45,348 bases of DNA from Paraburkholderia sp. GTDB taxonomy: Bacteria > Pseudomonadota > Gammaproteobacteria > Burkholderiales > Burkholderiaceae. The notes below the pieces were generated by a model. That model did not search any database. It had not been told where the DNA came from and worked only from the letters and a program-made list of their open reading frames with translations. A program made the translations under genes and the position numbers. The DNA lies in the NCBI GenBank assembly GCA_031286755.1, contig JAITTX010000529.1, forward strand, positions 1-45,348, in the 5' to 3' direction. This document shows positions 17,174 through 25,541 of this stretch, piece after piece (the stretch's first letter is position 1; every line of letters starts with the position of its first letter).

Positions 17174-18130
17174 ATGGTCCGTCCTTTACCGCCTTTAAAT
17201 CCGCTTCGCGCATTCGAAGCCGCCGCTCGACATTCGAGCTTCACCCGCGCGGCCGAAGAGCTTTGCGTGACATCGTCGGCTGTCGGCCACCAGGTCAAGA
17301 CGCTCGAAGAACATCTTGGCGTCACACTGTTCGTGCGCGAGGCGAAGTCGCTCACGCTCACCGCCGAAGGCCGCGCCTATCTCCCCTCCGTGCAACAGGC
17401 AATGGACATCCTGGTGGAGGGAACCAGACGAGTTCGAGTGTCGAAGAAACAGATGCTTCGCATCGACATTCCTCCCACGTTTGCGGCGAAATGGCTGATA
17501 CCGCGTCTCGAGCGCTTTGTGCGCTCGAATCTGGATATCGACGTCAAGGTGAGCGGCTCCGGCGAGCCCGTGGACTTCTCGCGCGACGAATACGACCTCG
17601 CGATCCGCTTCGGGCGCGGGCAACACCCCGATGCCGATTCGGAGCGTTGCCTCGAGGTGCGCGTATTCCCGGTTTGCAGCCCGTCGGCCGTGACGCCGGA
17701 CAAGCCGCTCGATGAGCCCGCCGATCTCAAGCACCATATGCTGCTGCACGACGACAGCACGTATAGCGACGGAAAAAATCCGCATTGGTCCGACTGGCTC
17801 GCGCTCGCCGGGGTGCGCGACGTCGATGCCTCGCGGGGCTTGTCGTTCCGTCCCACGCATCTTGCGATCAATGCGGCGCTGGACGGGCTGGGCGTCGCGC
17901 TGGCAAAAGACGTGTGGGTCGATGCCGATATCAAGGCAGGACGCCTGATTAAACCGTTCGATCTATCGCTGGCGGTGGAGCTCGCGTACTACGTCATCTA
18001 TCCGCGAAACCGCGCGAACGATGAGCGCATACGCGCATTCTGCGACTGGCTCAAATCGGAGGCGAACATCACCTCGCCTCCCGACAAACGCGCGGCCAGC
18101 GACGCGCGGTCAGCGCCTAGCGGCCTGTAA
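17174..18130 (+). CDS. LysR-family transcriptional regulator (GcvA-like)
   Basis: A 318-residue LysR regulator. The N-terminal winged helix-turn-helix reads LPPLNPLRAFEAAARHSSFTRAAEELCVTSSAVGHQVKTLEEHLGVTLFVRE (about residues 5-56), close in style to GcvA. A periplasmic-binding-protein-like effector domain follows. It is divergent from the 2-hydroxy-acid oxidase/TRAP operon, which it most likely controls with a substrate or intermediate as inducer. A second copy of the presumed operator upstream of the MHS transporter suggests a wider regulon. Its 3' end overlaps the convergent crotonase gene by 14 bp. Confidence 0.92.
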   Translation: MVRPLPPLNPLRAFEAAARHSSFTRAAEELCVTSSAVGHQVKTLEEHLGVTLFVREAKSLTLTAEGRAYLPSVQQAMDILVEGTRRVRVSKKQMLRIDIPPTFAAKWLIPRLERFVRSNLDIDVKVSGSGEPVDFSRDEYDLAIRFGRGQHPDADSERCLEVRVFPVCSPSAVTPDKPLDEPADLKHHMLLHDDSTYSDGKNPHWSDWLALAGVRDVDASRGLSFRPTHLAINAALDGLGVALAKDVWVDADIKAGRLIKPFDLSLAVELAYYVIYPRNRANDERIRAFCDWLKSEANITSPPDKRAASDARSAPSGL

Positions 18131-18896
18131 ACACGGGTTTGGTCTTGCTTTTGAATGCCGCTGATCCGATCCGGAAATCTTCGGTGTCGAAGCAGTGGAA
18201 GACCTCGCCCAACTCGTCCTCGCCAAGCGGCTCGGGCATTTCCAGCCGGGAGACGAACTTCTTGTGCCACCGCGCCACTAGCGGCGCGCCCGCCGCAATG
18301 CGCGTTGCCGTATCGGTTATTTCGCGCTCCCAGGCGTCGCACGACACCACGCGGTTCACGAGCCCCTTCTGAAGCGCCTCCCCGGCGCCGAATACCCTGC
18401 CCTCCAGCAGGAGTTCCAGCGTGCGCGACTTGCCGATCAACGTCATCAGGCCCTTGAGTTCCAGATAGGACACGACGAGCCCCAATCGGTTGATCGGCAC
18501 GCCAAAGCGGCCGTCCTCGGCGGAAATTCTCATGTCGCACACGGAAGCCAGTTCGAGGCCGCCACCCACGCAATTGCCCCGAATGGCGGCCACGGTGGGA
18601 TGCGGACATGCGGCTACCGCGTGAAGCGCGGCCTGGGTGATTTCAGCATAAGCGCGCGCCTGCGCCGCGCTGGCTCGCACCTCGTCGAATTCCGAAATAT
18701 CGGCGCCCGCCGAGAACGCCCGATGACCCGCGCCACGGATGACCACACAGCGCACCGTCGAATCGGCCGAAAGATCGTCCAAGATCGTCTTTAACGACTT
18801 CCACATCGCGACGCTCATTGCATTGAGCTTTTCGGGTTGCGAAACCATCACGGTCGCAACCGCCTCGCTGCGTTCCAGAGCGATTTCTCCTTGCAT
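18117..18896 (-). CDS. Enoyl-CoA hydratase/isomerase (crotonase) family protein, second copy
   Basis: This 259-residue crotonase is a paralogue of the one at 4708-5487, with equal length and the same C-terminal pattern (CFDTEDFRIGSAAFKSKTKPVF). It keeps the oxyanion hole (AFSAGADISEF) and the Glu equivalent to rat Glu144 (E115 in GGGLEL). The place of Glu164 is I135 in FGVPINRLG, so this lineage has replaced the second acid. The start at 18896 has AAGGA at good spacing; the upstream ATG at 18941 is not favoured. It is divergent from the CaiB gene at 19143, a rearranged form of the crotonase-CaiB pair in region 1. Confidence 0.9.
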   Translation of the reverse strand: MQGEIALERSEAVATVMVSQPEKLNAMSVAMWKSLKTILDDLSADSTVRCVVIRGAGHRAFSAGADISEFDEVRASAAQARAYAEITQAALHAVAACPHPTVAAIRGNCVGGGLELASVCDMRISAEDGRFGVPINRLGLVVSYLELKGLMTLIGKSRTLELLLEGRVFGAGEALQKGLVNRVVSCDAWEREITDTATRIAAGAPLVARWHKKFVSRLEMPEPLGEDELGEVFHCFDTEDFRIGSAAFKSKTKPVFTGR

Positions 18897-19142
18897 ATTT
18901 GGGTCCTTGCTGAATGAGATGAATGGAGACAAAAACGGCATGCACCGTGGAAATCTACAAGCTCGGCAGCGGGCGGAAAAGCGAATTTAATTTGAGCGCG
19001 TGAATAGAAAAATTGCGCGATCGGTGCGCGAGGGGTCAAATTTTTTTAGGGGATAGAGAGAAAAAATCTCGTTTGACCGTGCAATGGCGGCCTACCTAAA
19101 CTGGTTTCACTCTCATACATCCCATTGGGGAGACCCTTTTCC

Positions 19143-20336
19143 ATGTCGCGACCCTTGCCTCTTTCCAATCTGCGTGTCCTCGATGTCAGTCAGGTCATGG
19201 CAGGCCCTTTCTCCTGCATGCTCCTCGCCGATATGGGCGCGGACGTCATCAAGGTCGAGCCCCCCAAGGTGGGAGACCAGACGCGCAGGGCAATGGGTTT
19301 TCGCCTGCAAGGCGACGACAGCGCGGGATTTCTCGCGCTCAACCGCAACAAACGCAGTGTCGAACTCGACCTGAAGAATGAAGCCGGCCTGCGTGCCTTC
19401 TACGAACTCGTGAAAACGGCTGACGTGCTCGTCGAAAACTACCGGCCTGGCGTTGCGAAGCGCCTCGGAATCGACTATGAGACGCTCGAGGAAATCAATC
19501 CGAGACTGATCTATGCAAGCATCTCGGGGTTCGGTCAGACCGGGCCGTGGGCCATGCGCCCGGGTTTCGATCTCATCGCGCAAGCTATGAGCGGCATCCT
19601 GAGCGTCACCGGCCAGGCCGGAGCCGCGCCTGCGAAGAATAGCGTCCCGGTGGGGGATCTCGGTGCGGGGCTGTTTACGGCCTATGCGGTCCTCAGCGCT
19701 GTCATTGGCCGCGGCGCCGAAGGTCCCGGGCAATATATCGACGTGTCGCTCTTTGAAGCGGCGCTGGGATTGTCCATCTGGGAAGTTGCCGAGTATTGGG
19801 GAACCGGCAAGGTCCCTCAACCGCTCGGCAGTGCCAACCGCATGAGCGCCCCCTATCAGGCGTTCATGGCATCCGACCGGCATTTCGTTTTTGGCGCCGC
19901 CAACCAGAAGCTCTGGGCCCTGCTTTGCGAGGTGCTCGACCGGCCCGACCTGCTGGAGGATCCCCGCTTTGCCACCAATGCAGAGCGTATTCGCCATCGA
20001 AACGAATTGGAGTCCGCACTATCTACCACATTGCAAATGCGTAAAGCCGACGAGTGGATTGCCGCGCTGCTCGAAGCGGGCGTTCCTGCCGGACCCATCC
20101 TCACCTATCAGGAAGCACTCGCGAGCGAGCAGGCGGTCGCGCGCGACATGATTCTCGACATGGAGCATCCCGTTGAAGGCAAGATTCCGCAGCTAGGGTT
20201 TCCGGTGAAATTGCGAGGCACGCCGCAGCAATTGAGGCGCCCGCCGCCGCTACTCGGAGAGCACACCGAGGAGATCATGCGGGAGATTGGCTGCGATATC
20301 GGAAAGCTCGGGCAACAGGGCGCATTCGGCCGATAG
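19143..20336 (+). CDS. CaiB/BaiF (family III) CoA transferase, second copy
   Basis: A 397-residue family III CoA transferase with the N-terminal LRVLDVSQVMAGPFSCMLLADMGADVIKVEPP and the expected catalytic Asp at D172 in VPVGDLGAG. Later family motifs are present (YQAFMASDRHFVFGAANQKLWALLCEVLDRPDL). The start at 19143 aligns with the family and follows GGGGAG; an in-frame TTG at 19125 is less likely. It is probably co-transcribed with the small ABM protein (38 bp gap) and the MFS carrier. The set looks like a second organic-acid import and CoA-activation unit using an MFS carrier. Confidence 0.92.
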   Translation: MSRPLPLSNLRVLDVSQVMAGPFSCMLLADMGADVIKVEPPKVGDQTRRAMGFRLQGDDSAGFLALNRNKRSVELDLKNEAGLRAFYELVKTADVLVENYRPGVAKRLGIDYETLEEINPRLIYASISGFGQTGPWAMRPGFDLIAQAMSGILSVTGQAGAAPAKNSVPVGDLGAGLFTAYAVLSAVIGRGAEGPGQYIDVSLFEAALGLSIWEVAEYWGTGKVPQPLGSANRMSAPYQAFMASDRHFVFGAANQKLWALLCEVLDRPDLLEDPRFATNAERIRHRNELESALSTTLQMRKADEWIAALLEAGVPAGPILTYQEALASEQAVARDMILDMEHPVEGKIPQLGFPVKLRGTPQQLRRPPPLLGEHTEEIMREIGCDIGKLGQQGAFGR

Positions 20337-20374
20337 TGCGGCGTCGCGCAACCCAGGAAAGCGAAGAACGACAC

Positions 20375-20674
20375 ATGATTCTCGAGATCACGCGCGTCGA
20401 CGTGTTGCCGGGAATGGAAGACGAATTCGAGCGCCGTGTCGCGCGGGCGCTCCCGATTTTCCAGGGCTGCAGCGGGTGGCGGGGCATGGAACTGCAAAGA
20501 GCCATCGAGCCGCCCAACCGGTTTCATCTCGTGGTTCGATGGGACACCGTGGAGCGCCACGCGGTGGACTTCGCCTGCTCCCCCGCATTCGAGGAATGGC
20601 GCAAGCTCGTTGGCCACCTGTTCCTGGGTTCTCCTGAAGTCGCTTACTTCCAGCACAGCTTCAGCGGTTATTGA
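20375..20674 (+). CDS. Small ABM-fold (antibiotic biosynthesis monooxygenase-like) protein
   Basis: A 99-residue single-domain protein with the ABM dimeric alpha/beta-barrel pattern: VDVLPGMEDEFERRVARALPIFQGCSGWRGMELQRAIEPPNRFHLVVRWDTVE. Members of this fold include cofactor-free monooxygenases and small aldol- or isomerase-like enzymes, so the fold alone does not give a reaction. It sits between a CoA transferase and an MFS carrier. The start at 20375 is chosen from the family N-terminus (MILEITRVDV). The stop at 20674 is followed by the MFS start 116 bp later. Confidence 0.8.
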   Translation: MILEITRVDVLPGMEDEFERRVARALPIFQGCSGWRGMELQRAIEPPNRFHLVVRWDTVERHAVDFACSPAFEEWRKLVGHLFLGSPEVAYFQHSFSGY

Positions 20675-20790
20675 GCATCGTTATGGAGCGCCTCGCACTG
20701 CAGCGAGACCGACCATCAGCACGACGCCAAAAGCTTCAGCCTCAGAATAAACGCGGCGCTCCCACATGCCGCGAGACAACGGAGCGAGAC

Positions 20791-22053
20791 ATGACAACGA
20801 GCCAACATCAGCGGCGCCGCACGCTTTGGTTGCTGTGCGCGCTTTCTTTCATCCTCTATATAGACCGCGTGAATCTCGCGACAGCCGCCTCGGCGATCAA
20901 GATCGAACTCGGGCTGTCCAATACCGGGCTCGGCCTCGCGTTCTCGGCATTCGCCTATTCCTATGCATGCTTTCAGGTCATTGGCGGATGGATGGCCGAC
21001 CGCCTCGGAGCGCGCCTGACCCTCACGGCCTGCGGCGTCATATGGGTCGTCTCCACGTTCGCCACGGGCTTCGTCCACACACTCGGAATGTTGTTCGCCG
21101 TGCGGCTTGTGCTCGGCATCGGCGAAGGCGCCACCTTGCCCGCCCAGGCACGCGCGATCACGCGCTGGTTTCCAGGCGAACAGCGGGGCGCGGTGCAAGG
21201 GTTCACCCATTCGTTCTCGAGACTCGGAAACGCCGTGGCCCCGCCGGTGGTGGCCCTGCTGATGACGTGGCTCTCATGGCGCGCCGCTTTCGTTGTGCTG
21301 GCCGGCGTGACGGCGCTCTGGCTCGTCTGGTGGTGCATGGCATTTCGCGAGTATCCGGACGATGTCGTCATGCAGAGCACTCAGTCCATCCAGCCCAGAA
21401 TCCCAACGCCGTGGGGGCCGCTATTCAGGCGCATGCTGCCCACGATCTTCGTCTACTTCTGCTATGGGTGGACGGCATGGCTATTCTTCACCTGGCTGCC
21501 CACCTTCTTCCTGCACGGCCAGAACCTTGGCCTGAAGTCGTCGGCGCTGCTCGCCTCCGGCGTATTTTTCGCGGGCGTGGTCGGCGATACGATCGGAGGA
21601 GGATTGAGCGATTTCCTCTACCGCAAAACCGGCAGCCTCACGATTGCCCGTGAAGCGGTCATCCTCACGAGTTTCCTTGGCGCCCTGCTCTTCATTGTTC
21701 CCTTGCTGTTCGTGCAATCGAGCCTTGGCGTCGCGCTTTGTCTCTCCGGCTCGTTCTTCTTTCTGGAGCTGACAATCGGGCCGATCTGGGCAGTGCCCAG
21801 CGACATTGCCCCCGCGCATGCGGGCATCGCCAGCGGGATGATGAATGCGGGCGCGGCCATTTCCGGCATTCTCTCGCCGATTGTATTCGGCGTGCTGGTC
21901 GACAAGACCGGCAGTTGGACGCTGCCATTCGCGGGCTCGGTCGCGATGCTGCTTATCGGCATGATCGTCGTGCTGCGCATGCGCCCGAACGTGAGCCTGC
22001 AGGCGAAGCCCGTGGAAACACACGAGCCGCTCGCCACTTCGACGGACCGCTGA
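20791..22053 (+). CDS. MFS transporter, anion:cation symporter (ACS)-like
   Basis: A 420-residue inner-membrane protein with about 12 hydrophobic segments. The first loop has GGWMADRLGARLTL and the N-terminus has LCALSFILYIDRVNLATAASAIKIELGLSN, both typical of the ACS family of MFS carriers for hexuronates, galactonate, phthalate and other organic anions. The start at 20791 has GGAGCGAG upstream. It is the last gene after the CoA transferase and ABM protein and probably imports their substrate. Confidence 0.88.
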   Translation: MTTSQHQRRRTLWLLCALSFILYIDRVNLATAASAIKIELGLSNTGLGLAFSAFAYSYACFQVIGGWMADRLGARLTLTACGVIWVVSTFATGFVHTLGMLFAVRLVLGIGEGATLPAQARAITRWFPGEQRGAVQGFTHSFSRLGNAVAPPVVALLMTWLSWRAAFVVLAGVTALWLVWWCMAFREYPDDVVMQSTQSIQPRIPTPWGPLFRRMLPTIFVYFCYGWTAWLFFTWLPTFFLHGQNLGLKSSALLASGVFFAGVVGDTIGGGLSDFLYRKTGSLTIAREAVILTSFLGALLFIVPLLFVQSSLGVALCLSGSFFFLELTIGPIWAVPSDIAPAHAGIASGMMNAGAAISGILSPIVFGVLVDKTGSWTLPFAGSVAMLLIGMIVVLRMRPNVSLQAKPVETHEPLATSTDR

Positions 22054-22093
22054 AATCCGCTTCGCCCCGTTTCCCACGCGAGGCCGGCACAGC

Positions 22094-22206
22094 ATGAGCC
22101 TCAGTTATAGCGCTAGTCTCAACTCTCAGTATTCCTTGCATCATGAGTTGACTACACTCCGATCCAACCGATCCGTATCGGCCAATAAATCAATCGGAGA
22201 CTCATC
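22094..22206 (+). promoter_or_regulatory. Duplicated leader upstream of the second DUF296 gene (copy B)
   Basis: Counterpart of 5815-5945. The identical 17-base block lies at 22102-22118. The copy is 18 bases shorter than copy A just before the start codon. Of the 14 codons that differ between the copies over the first 29, six change only at the third position without changing the amino acid, in the frame starting at the shared ATG (22094). This is weak evidence for a small overlapping reading frame. Confidence 0.55.
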
Positions 22207-22785
22207 ATGGACGAAACTTACCTGCGCCGGCACTTTCTCAGGAACATCGCGTATCTGTCCGCGGGTGCCGTCGCCACATCGGTCATGTCGAATAGCGCTT
22301 CCGCACAAACGTCTTCGCCGGCAGAGTGCGAAGCGGGCGTGATCGCCGCCGGTGGCGCCGACGTTCAGCGCCGCTACATCAAGACGCCCACCGGCTATTT
22401 CATGGTGCTGCGGATGGGAGACAATGTCTTCGAACACCTGACTAATTTCGCGACCGCCGAAAACGTCCCGTCGGCCAGCCTCACCGCACTCGGCTTCGGC
22501 CACCCGACCTTCGGCTTCTGGAACGCCGGCAAAAAGGCCTTCGACGCCAAAACCTTCCACAATGTCGAGATGGGCAGCATCGTCGGATCGGTGGCATGGC
22601 ACGAGGGCAAGCCGTCCCTCCACCTTCACGGCGTGGCCGGCGACAGCAATTTCAATGCATACGGCGGCCATCTGCTGAATCTCGAAGTGGGAACGGGTTC
22701 GATGGAAATCACGCTGACCGTCCATCAGAAAAGACTGGAGCGCGGGATCGACCCCTGCATCGGCGCAAACGTTCTCGGAGTCTAG
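22207..22785 (+). CDS. Tat-exported DUF296/PCC-domain protein (copy B)
   Basis: This 192-residue protein is a close full-length paralogue of the one at 5946-6524. It has the same RRHF twin-arginine start (MDETYLRRHFLRNIAYL), a signal-peptide end near SASAQ, and the same core LHLHGVAGDSNFNAYGGHLLNLEVGTGSMEITL. The conserved histidines are kept, so both copies look functional. Unlike copy A it has no membrane or quinoprotein gene after it; the next gene is a convergent SDR. A cytoplasmic DNA-binding role is unlikely if the signal is real; a metal-dependent periplasmic role is possible but unproven. Confidence 0.82.
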   Translation: MDETYLRRHFLRNIAYLSAGAVATSVMSNSASAQTSSPAECEAGVIAAGGADVQRRYIKTPTGYFMVLRMGDNVFEHLTNFATAENVPSASLTALGFGHPTFGFWNAGKKAFDAKTFHNVEMGSIVGSVAWHEGKPSLHLHGVAGDSNFNAYGGHLLNLEVGTGSMEITLTVHQKRLERGIDPCIGANVLGV

Positions 22786-22812
22786 CGAGGCCCCCGCGAC
22801 TTCATGCCGGTT

Positions 22813-23568
22813 TCATGCCGACAGCCCGCCGTCGATCATGAAGGTTGCACCGGTCACATATGAAGCTTCATCCGAAGCGAGCCAAAGCATGGGATAGGCG
22901 ACCTCGACTGGATCGGCCCAACGGCCGAGCAAACACGGCGGCACGAGATCATCAACACCTTTTGCGCCGAGACGCCGCGCGTGGAACGGTGTCCGCGTAA
23001 ATCCCGGGCAAATGGCATTCGCCCGAACGTTGTGCTCGGCTTCCTCATACGCGAGGGTTCGGGTCAGCGCCAATACACCGGCTTTCGTCGCGTCGTAAGC
23101 CCCCATGCCTTTTCGGCCAAGTACCGCATGGACTGACGATACATTGATAATGCTCCCTCGTCCGCAGCGCCGCAGGTGTGGAAGCGCGGCGCGAGTCATC
23201 GAGACGAAGCTGAGCAGGTTGACGCGAACAATTTCATCCCACGTCTCCCAGGGGGCGTCCGCGATGGCTTCATAGCGGCGCGCAGCCACATTGTTGACGA
23301 CGACCGAGACCGAATCCATCTCGCGAACCACCCTCTCGACAACCCTCTCCGCCTCGCCTTCGATCGAAAGGTCTGCAACCAAACCGGCAATGGCGGCGTT
23401 CGGAACACATCCCTTGATTCTTTCGACGGCCTGATTCAAAGATTCCTGGCTGTGGTCGACGAGCATGACACTTGCTCCTTCGCGGCAAAAAAGCTCGCCC
23501 GTGGCCGAGCCAATACCGCCCGCGCCACCTGTGACAATGACAACCTTTTCCTTGAGTCTATGGCTCAT
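22813..23568 (-). CDS. SDR-family NAD(P)-dependent oxidoreductase
   Basis: A 251-residue classical short-chain dehydrogenase. It has the cofactor motif VTGGAGGIGSATG (TGxxxGxG, residues about 12-24), NNVAAR in place of NNAG, the catalytic Ser of INVSSVHAV, and Tyr/Lys in YDATKAG. It is followed by the usual PGFTRTP. The start at 23568 has AGGTG upstream and aligns with the family. It lies 121 bp after the MHS transporter gene on the same strand, so transporter and dehydrogenase probably form one unit. Base composition is somewhat lower in GC than the flanking operons. Substrate unknown. Confidence 0.9.
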   Translation of the reverse strand: MSHRLKEKVVIVTGGAGGIGSATGELFCREGASVMLVDHSQESLNQAVERIKGCVPNAAIAGLVADLSIEGEAERVVERVVREMDSVSVVVNNVAARRYEAIADAPWETWDEIVRVNLLSFVSMTRAALPHLRRCGRGSIINVSSVHAVLGRKGMGAYDATKAGVLALTRTLAYEEAEHNVRANAICPGFTRTPFHARRLGAKGVDDLVPPCLLGRWADPVEVAYPMLWLASDEASYVTGATFMIDGGLSA

Positions 23569-23689
23569 ATCAGGCACCTGATGATTGAATATAGTTAGCT
23601 CGCTTCTCTTATAAAACATCTCGGACGGAAGCTGTTCGAGCGGAAGTTCGGTATATTGTTAGATTAATTTTCGACCGCTCGTTAATAAT

Positions 23690-25003
23690 CTACCGATCCA
23701 GTTCCATATGTCGGGTTTCCGGGCTCAAAACGATTCCGATTAGAGATGCCACAACAACGGTGGCACAGTACGCGGTAATGGCCCACGTCTGCCCGTTCGT
23801 CTTCTGCAGAAGCCAGGCGCACAGAAAAGGCGTCGGCCCTCCCACGATGAGATTCGCACCCGTGTACGCAGCGGCAGAACTGGAATAACGAACGTCGGTC
23901 GGGAAAGATTCGGCCGCGAATGCGGGTTGAATTCCACTGAGAACTTGCAATGATCCGATGAAAACCGCCATCACAACAAAGATAACGGCCCAACTCCTCG
24001 TGTCGAGCAGAGTGAAGTATGACAAGGACATGCAAAGCGTGATAATCGATGAGATCAACATGGTTGGCTTTCGACCGATTCGATCACTCAGATAACCGCC
24101 TGCAATCATCGCCCCTACGGCAAATACATTTGCCATCATCAAACAAAGGAATGCCGTTTCACTGGATAGCGCCAGATTTTTTGTAATATAATTTAATGAG
24201 AAAACCGTAATCAGATAGAAGCATGCAGGCGGAGCACATTGGATTACGAGAAGCCTGCCGATGGTCGTTGGATATCGGGCGAATGCCCTCAGCACGGGAA
24301 CGCGAGCCGATTGACCTTTTGCATGGGCTTTTTCGAATGCCGGAGTCTCCGAAACGCGCACTCGAATGTACAGTCCCAGAAGGACAAGGACGAAGCTGAA
24401 AAGGAAAGGGATACGCCACCCCCACGTTTGAAACCGCTCAACGCCCATGACGCCGGTCAGACCGAGCAACATCCCGTTTGCCAGGGCAACGCTTAGTGAC
24501 GATCCCATGTTGATGAAAGAGCCAAACAAGCCGCGACGGTTTTTCGGAGCATGTTCCATCGTCATCAACTGCGCTCCTGTTGCCTCCCCTCCCAAGGCAA
24601 ATCCCTGCAGGAAACGCAGGATAACCAGGCATAATGGCGCCACAAATCCAATTTGCGCATAGGTAGGCAGGCAACCAATAAGAAACGACGAGATTCCCAT
24701 GAGGGACAAGGTGTATAGCAGAATACGCCTTCTTCCATGACGGTCGCCCATCGCGCCAAAGAACAGCCCTCCTAATGGTCTTGCACAAAACCCAACGCCA
24801 AAAGTAATGAACGCCGCAAGGATTCCCATATTCGAATCCATCGACGCAAAGAAAATCCTTGGAAAGACTGTCGCGGCAACCGCGCCATACGTCATAAAGT
24901 CGATCCACTCAAGCGTTGAACCCAGCGCGCTCGCAATCGTGGCCCGCTTCGCCATAGAGGTCGATTTTTCAACCTGGATCTCCAGAGCCAACGTCTCTCT
25001 CAT
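23690..25003 (-). CDS. MFS transporter, metabolite:H+ symporter (MHS)-like
   Basis: A 437-residue, roughly 12-segment carrier of the MHS group (shikimate, alpha-ketoglutarate, citrate/proline type). The start ASALGSTLEWIDFMTYGAVAATVFPRIFF and the loop ARPLGGLFFGAMGDRHGRRRILLYTL are characteristic. The start at 25003 has AGGAG at good spacing. The gene is visibly richer in A and T than neighbouring operons, consistent with more recent acquisition. A site about 245 bp upstream matches the LysR operator candidate at 17094-17131, so it may respond to the regulator encoded at 17174. Confidence 0.9.
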   Translation of the reverse strand: MRETLALEIQVEKSTSMAKRATIASALGSTLEWIDFMTYGAVAATVFPRIFFASMDSNMGILAAFITFGVGFCARPLGGLFFGAMGDRHGRRRILLYTLSLMGISSFLIGCLPTYAQIGFVAPLCLVILRFLQGFALGGEATGAQLMTMEHAPKNRRGLFGSFINMGSSLSVALANGMLLGLTGVMGVERFQTWGWRIPFLFSFVLVLLGLYIRVRVSETPAFEKAHAKGQSARVPVLRAFARYPTTIGRLLVIQCAPPACFYLITVFSLNYITKNLALSSETAFLCLMMANVFAVGAMIAGGYLSDRIGRKPTMLISSIITLCMSLSYFTLLDTRSWAVIFVVMAVFIGSLQVLSGIQPAFAAESFPTDVRYSSSAAAYTGANLIVGGPTPFLCAWLLQKTNGQTWAITAYCATVVVASLIGIVLSPETRHMELDR

Positions 25004-25246
25004 TCAATCGTCTCCTGATAGTTAAATTTAATTTCTGATACTTTTCTTTATATGAATCTCAGAAAATAACAAGGAAATTAAACAACGCATGCTCACCGCG
25101 ATTTTCTAATTATTTTTTATAAAATCGCCAGAGTCCTGAAGGATTCCAGGTCAATGGAAATCGATATTGCATCCTCCCAGTTTTCCGTCGACGCATCCGT
25201 CGTCACGTTTAAATTCCCCCGATTCTAGGGTTGCTATCCACACCCT

Positions 25247-25284
25247 ACAAACGACAATTATTCTGGGTATGCCCAAGAAAAATT
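25247..25284. promoter_or_regulatory. Second copy of the candidate LysR operator
   Basis: It matches 17094-17131 at 31 of 38 positions, and all differences fall in the central 16 bases. The core TTCTGGGTATGCCCAAGAA is an interrupted inverted repeat of LysR-operator type. It lies 244 bp upstream of the MHS transporter start. No regulator gene is next to it, so the LysR protein encoded at 17174 is the obvious candidate. Confidence 0.55.
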
Positions 25285-25427
25285 TGAAGTTCCTGGCTTG
25301 CAGGAGCGTATTTGTGCTCAGACCCTGTTCATCGGGCGCGGGCAAGGGCTCTGTCGCAACAAGGCATGCAGGCAGGCCCGGCCTGCGGCGGCTGTGAACC
25401 CTGGCGATGCGTCCAGCGGGGCCTCAA

Positions 25428-25446
25428 TTTTGATTTCGAATCAAAA
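25428..25446. promoter_or_regulatory. Perfect 8-3-8 palindrome upstream of the DUF4148 gene
   Basis: TTTTGATTTCGAATCAAAA is a perfect inverted repeat with an 8-base arm. A further half-site AATCAAAA lies at 25472-25479, exactly 33 bp from the AATCAAAA arm at 25439. That is about three helical turns, placing both on the same face of the DNA. They are about 95 and 65 bp upstream of the start codon at 25542, so this is a candidate operator. Confidence 0.5.
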
Positions 25447-25541
25447 CACATTCGTGGATAAGAGAGTTTTTAATCAAAAGTAAAGGGCGCACACTTCGCT
25501 CCGTCTTCTCCTTATCCGCTTCATCAACAGAGGCCGTCATC

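Larger units (their letters stand above)
25004..25541. other. Long AT-rich intergenic region upstream of the MHS transporter and DUF4148 genes
   Basis: About 540 bp without a gene I recognise. The left part is very AT-rich and has an 8-bp inverted repeat (GCGATTTT at 25098-25105, AAAATCGC at 25121-25128), likely part of the leftward promoter. The middle holds the 38-bp candidate operator at 25247-25284. The right part holds the palindrome at 25428-25446. A short open frame at 25269-25397 resembles nothing I know and could be the remnant of a lost gene. Confidence 0.5.

Noticed and set aside
25269..25397. Short plus-strand frame after the second LysR-type site (MPKKNLKFLACRS...)
   Set aside because: It resembles no family, its start codon lies inside the candidate operator, and it lacks a ribosome binding site. 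It could be a gene remnant but cannot be supported as a gene.
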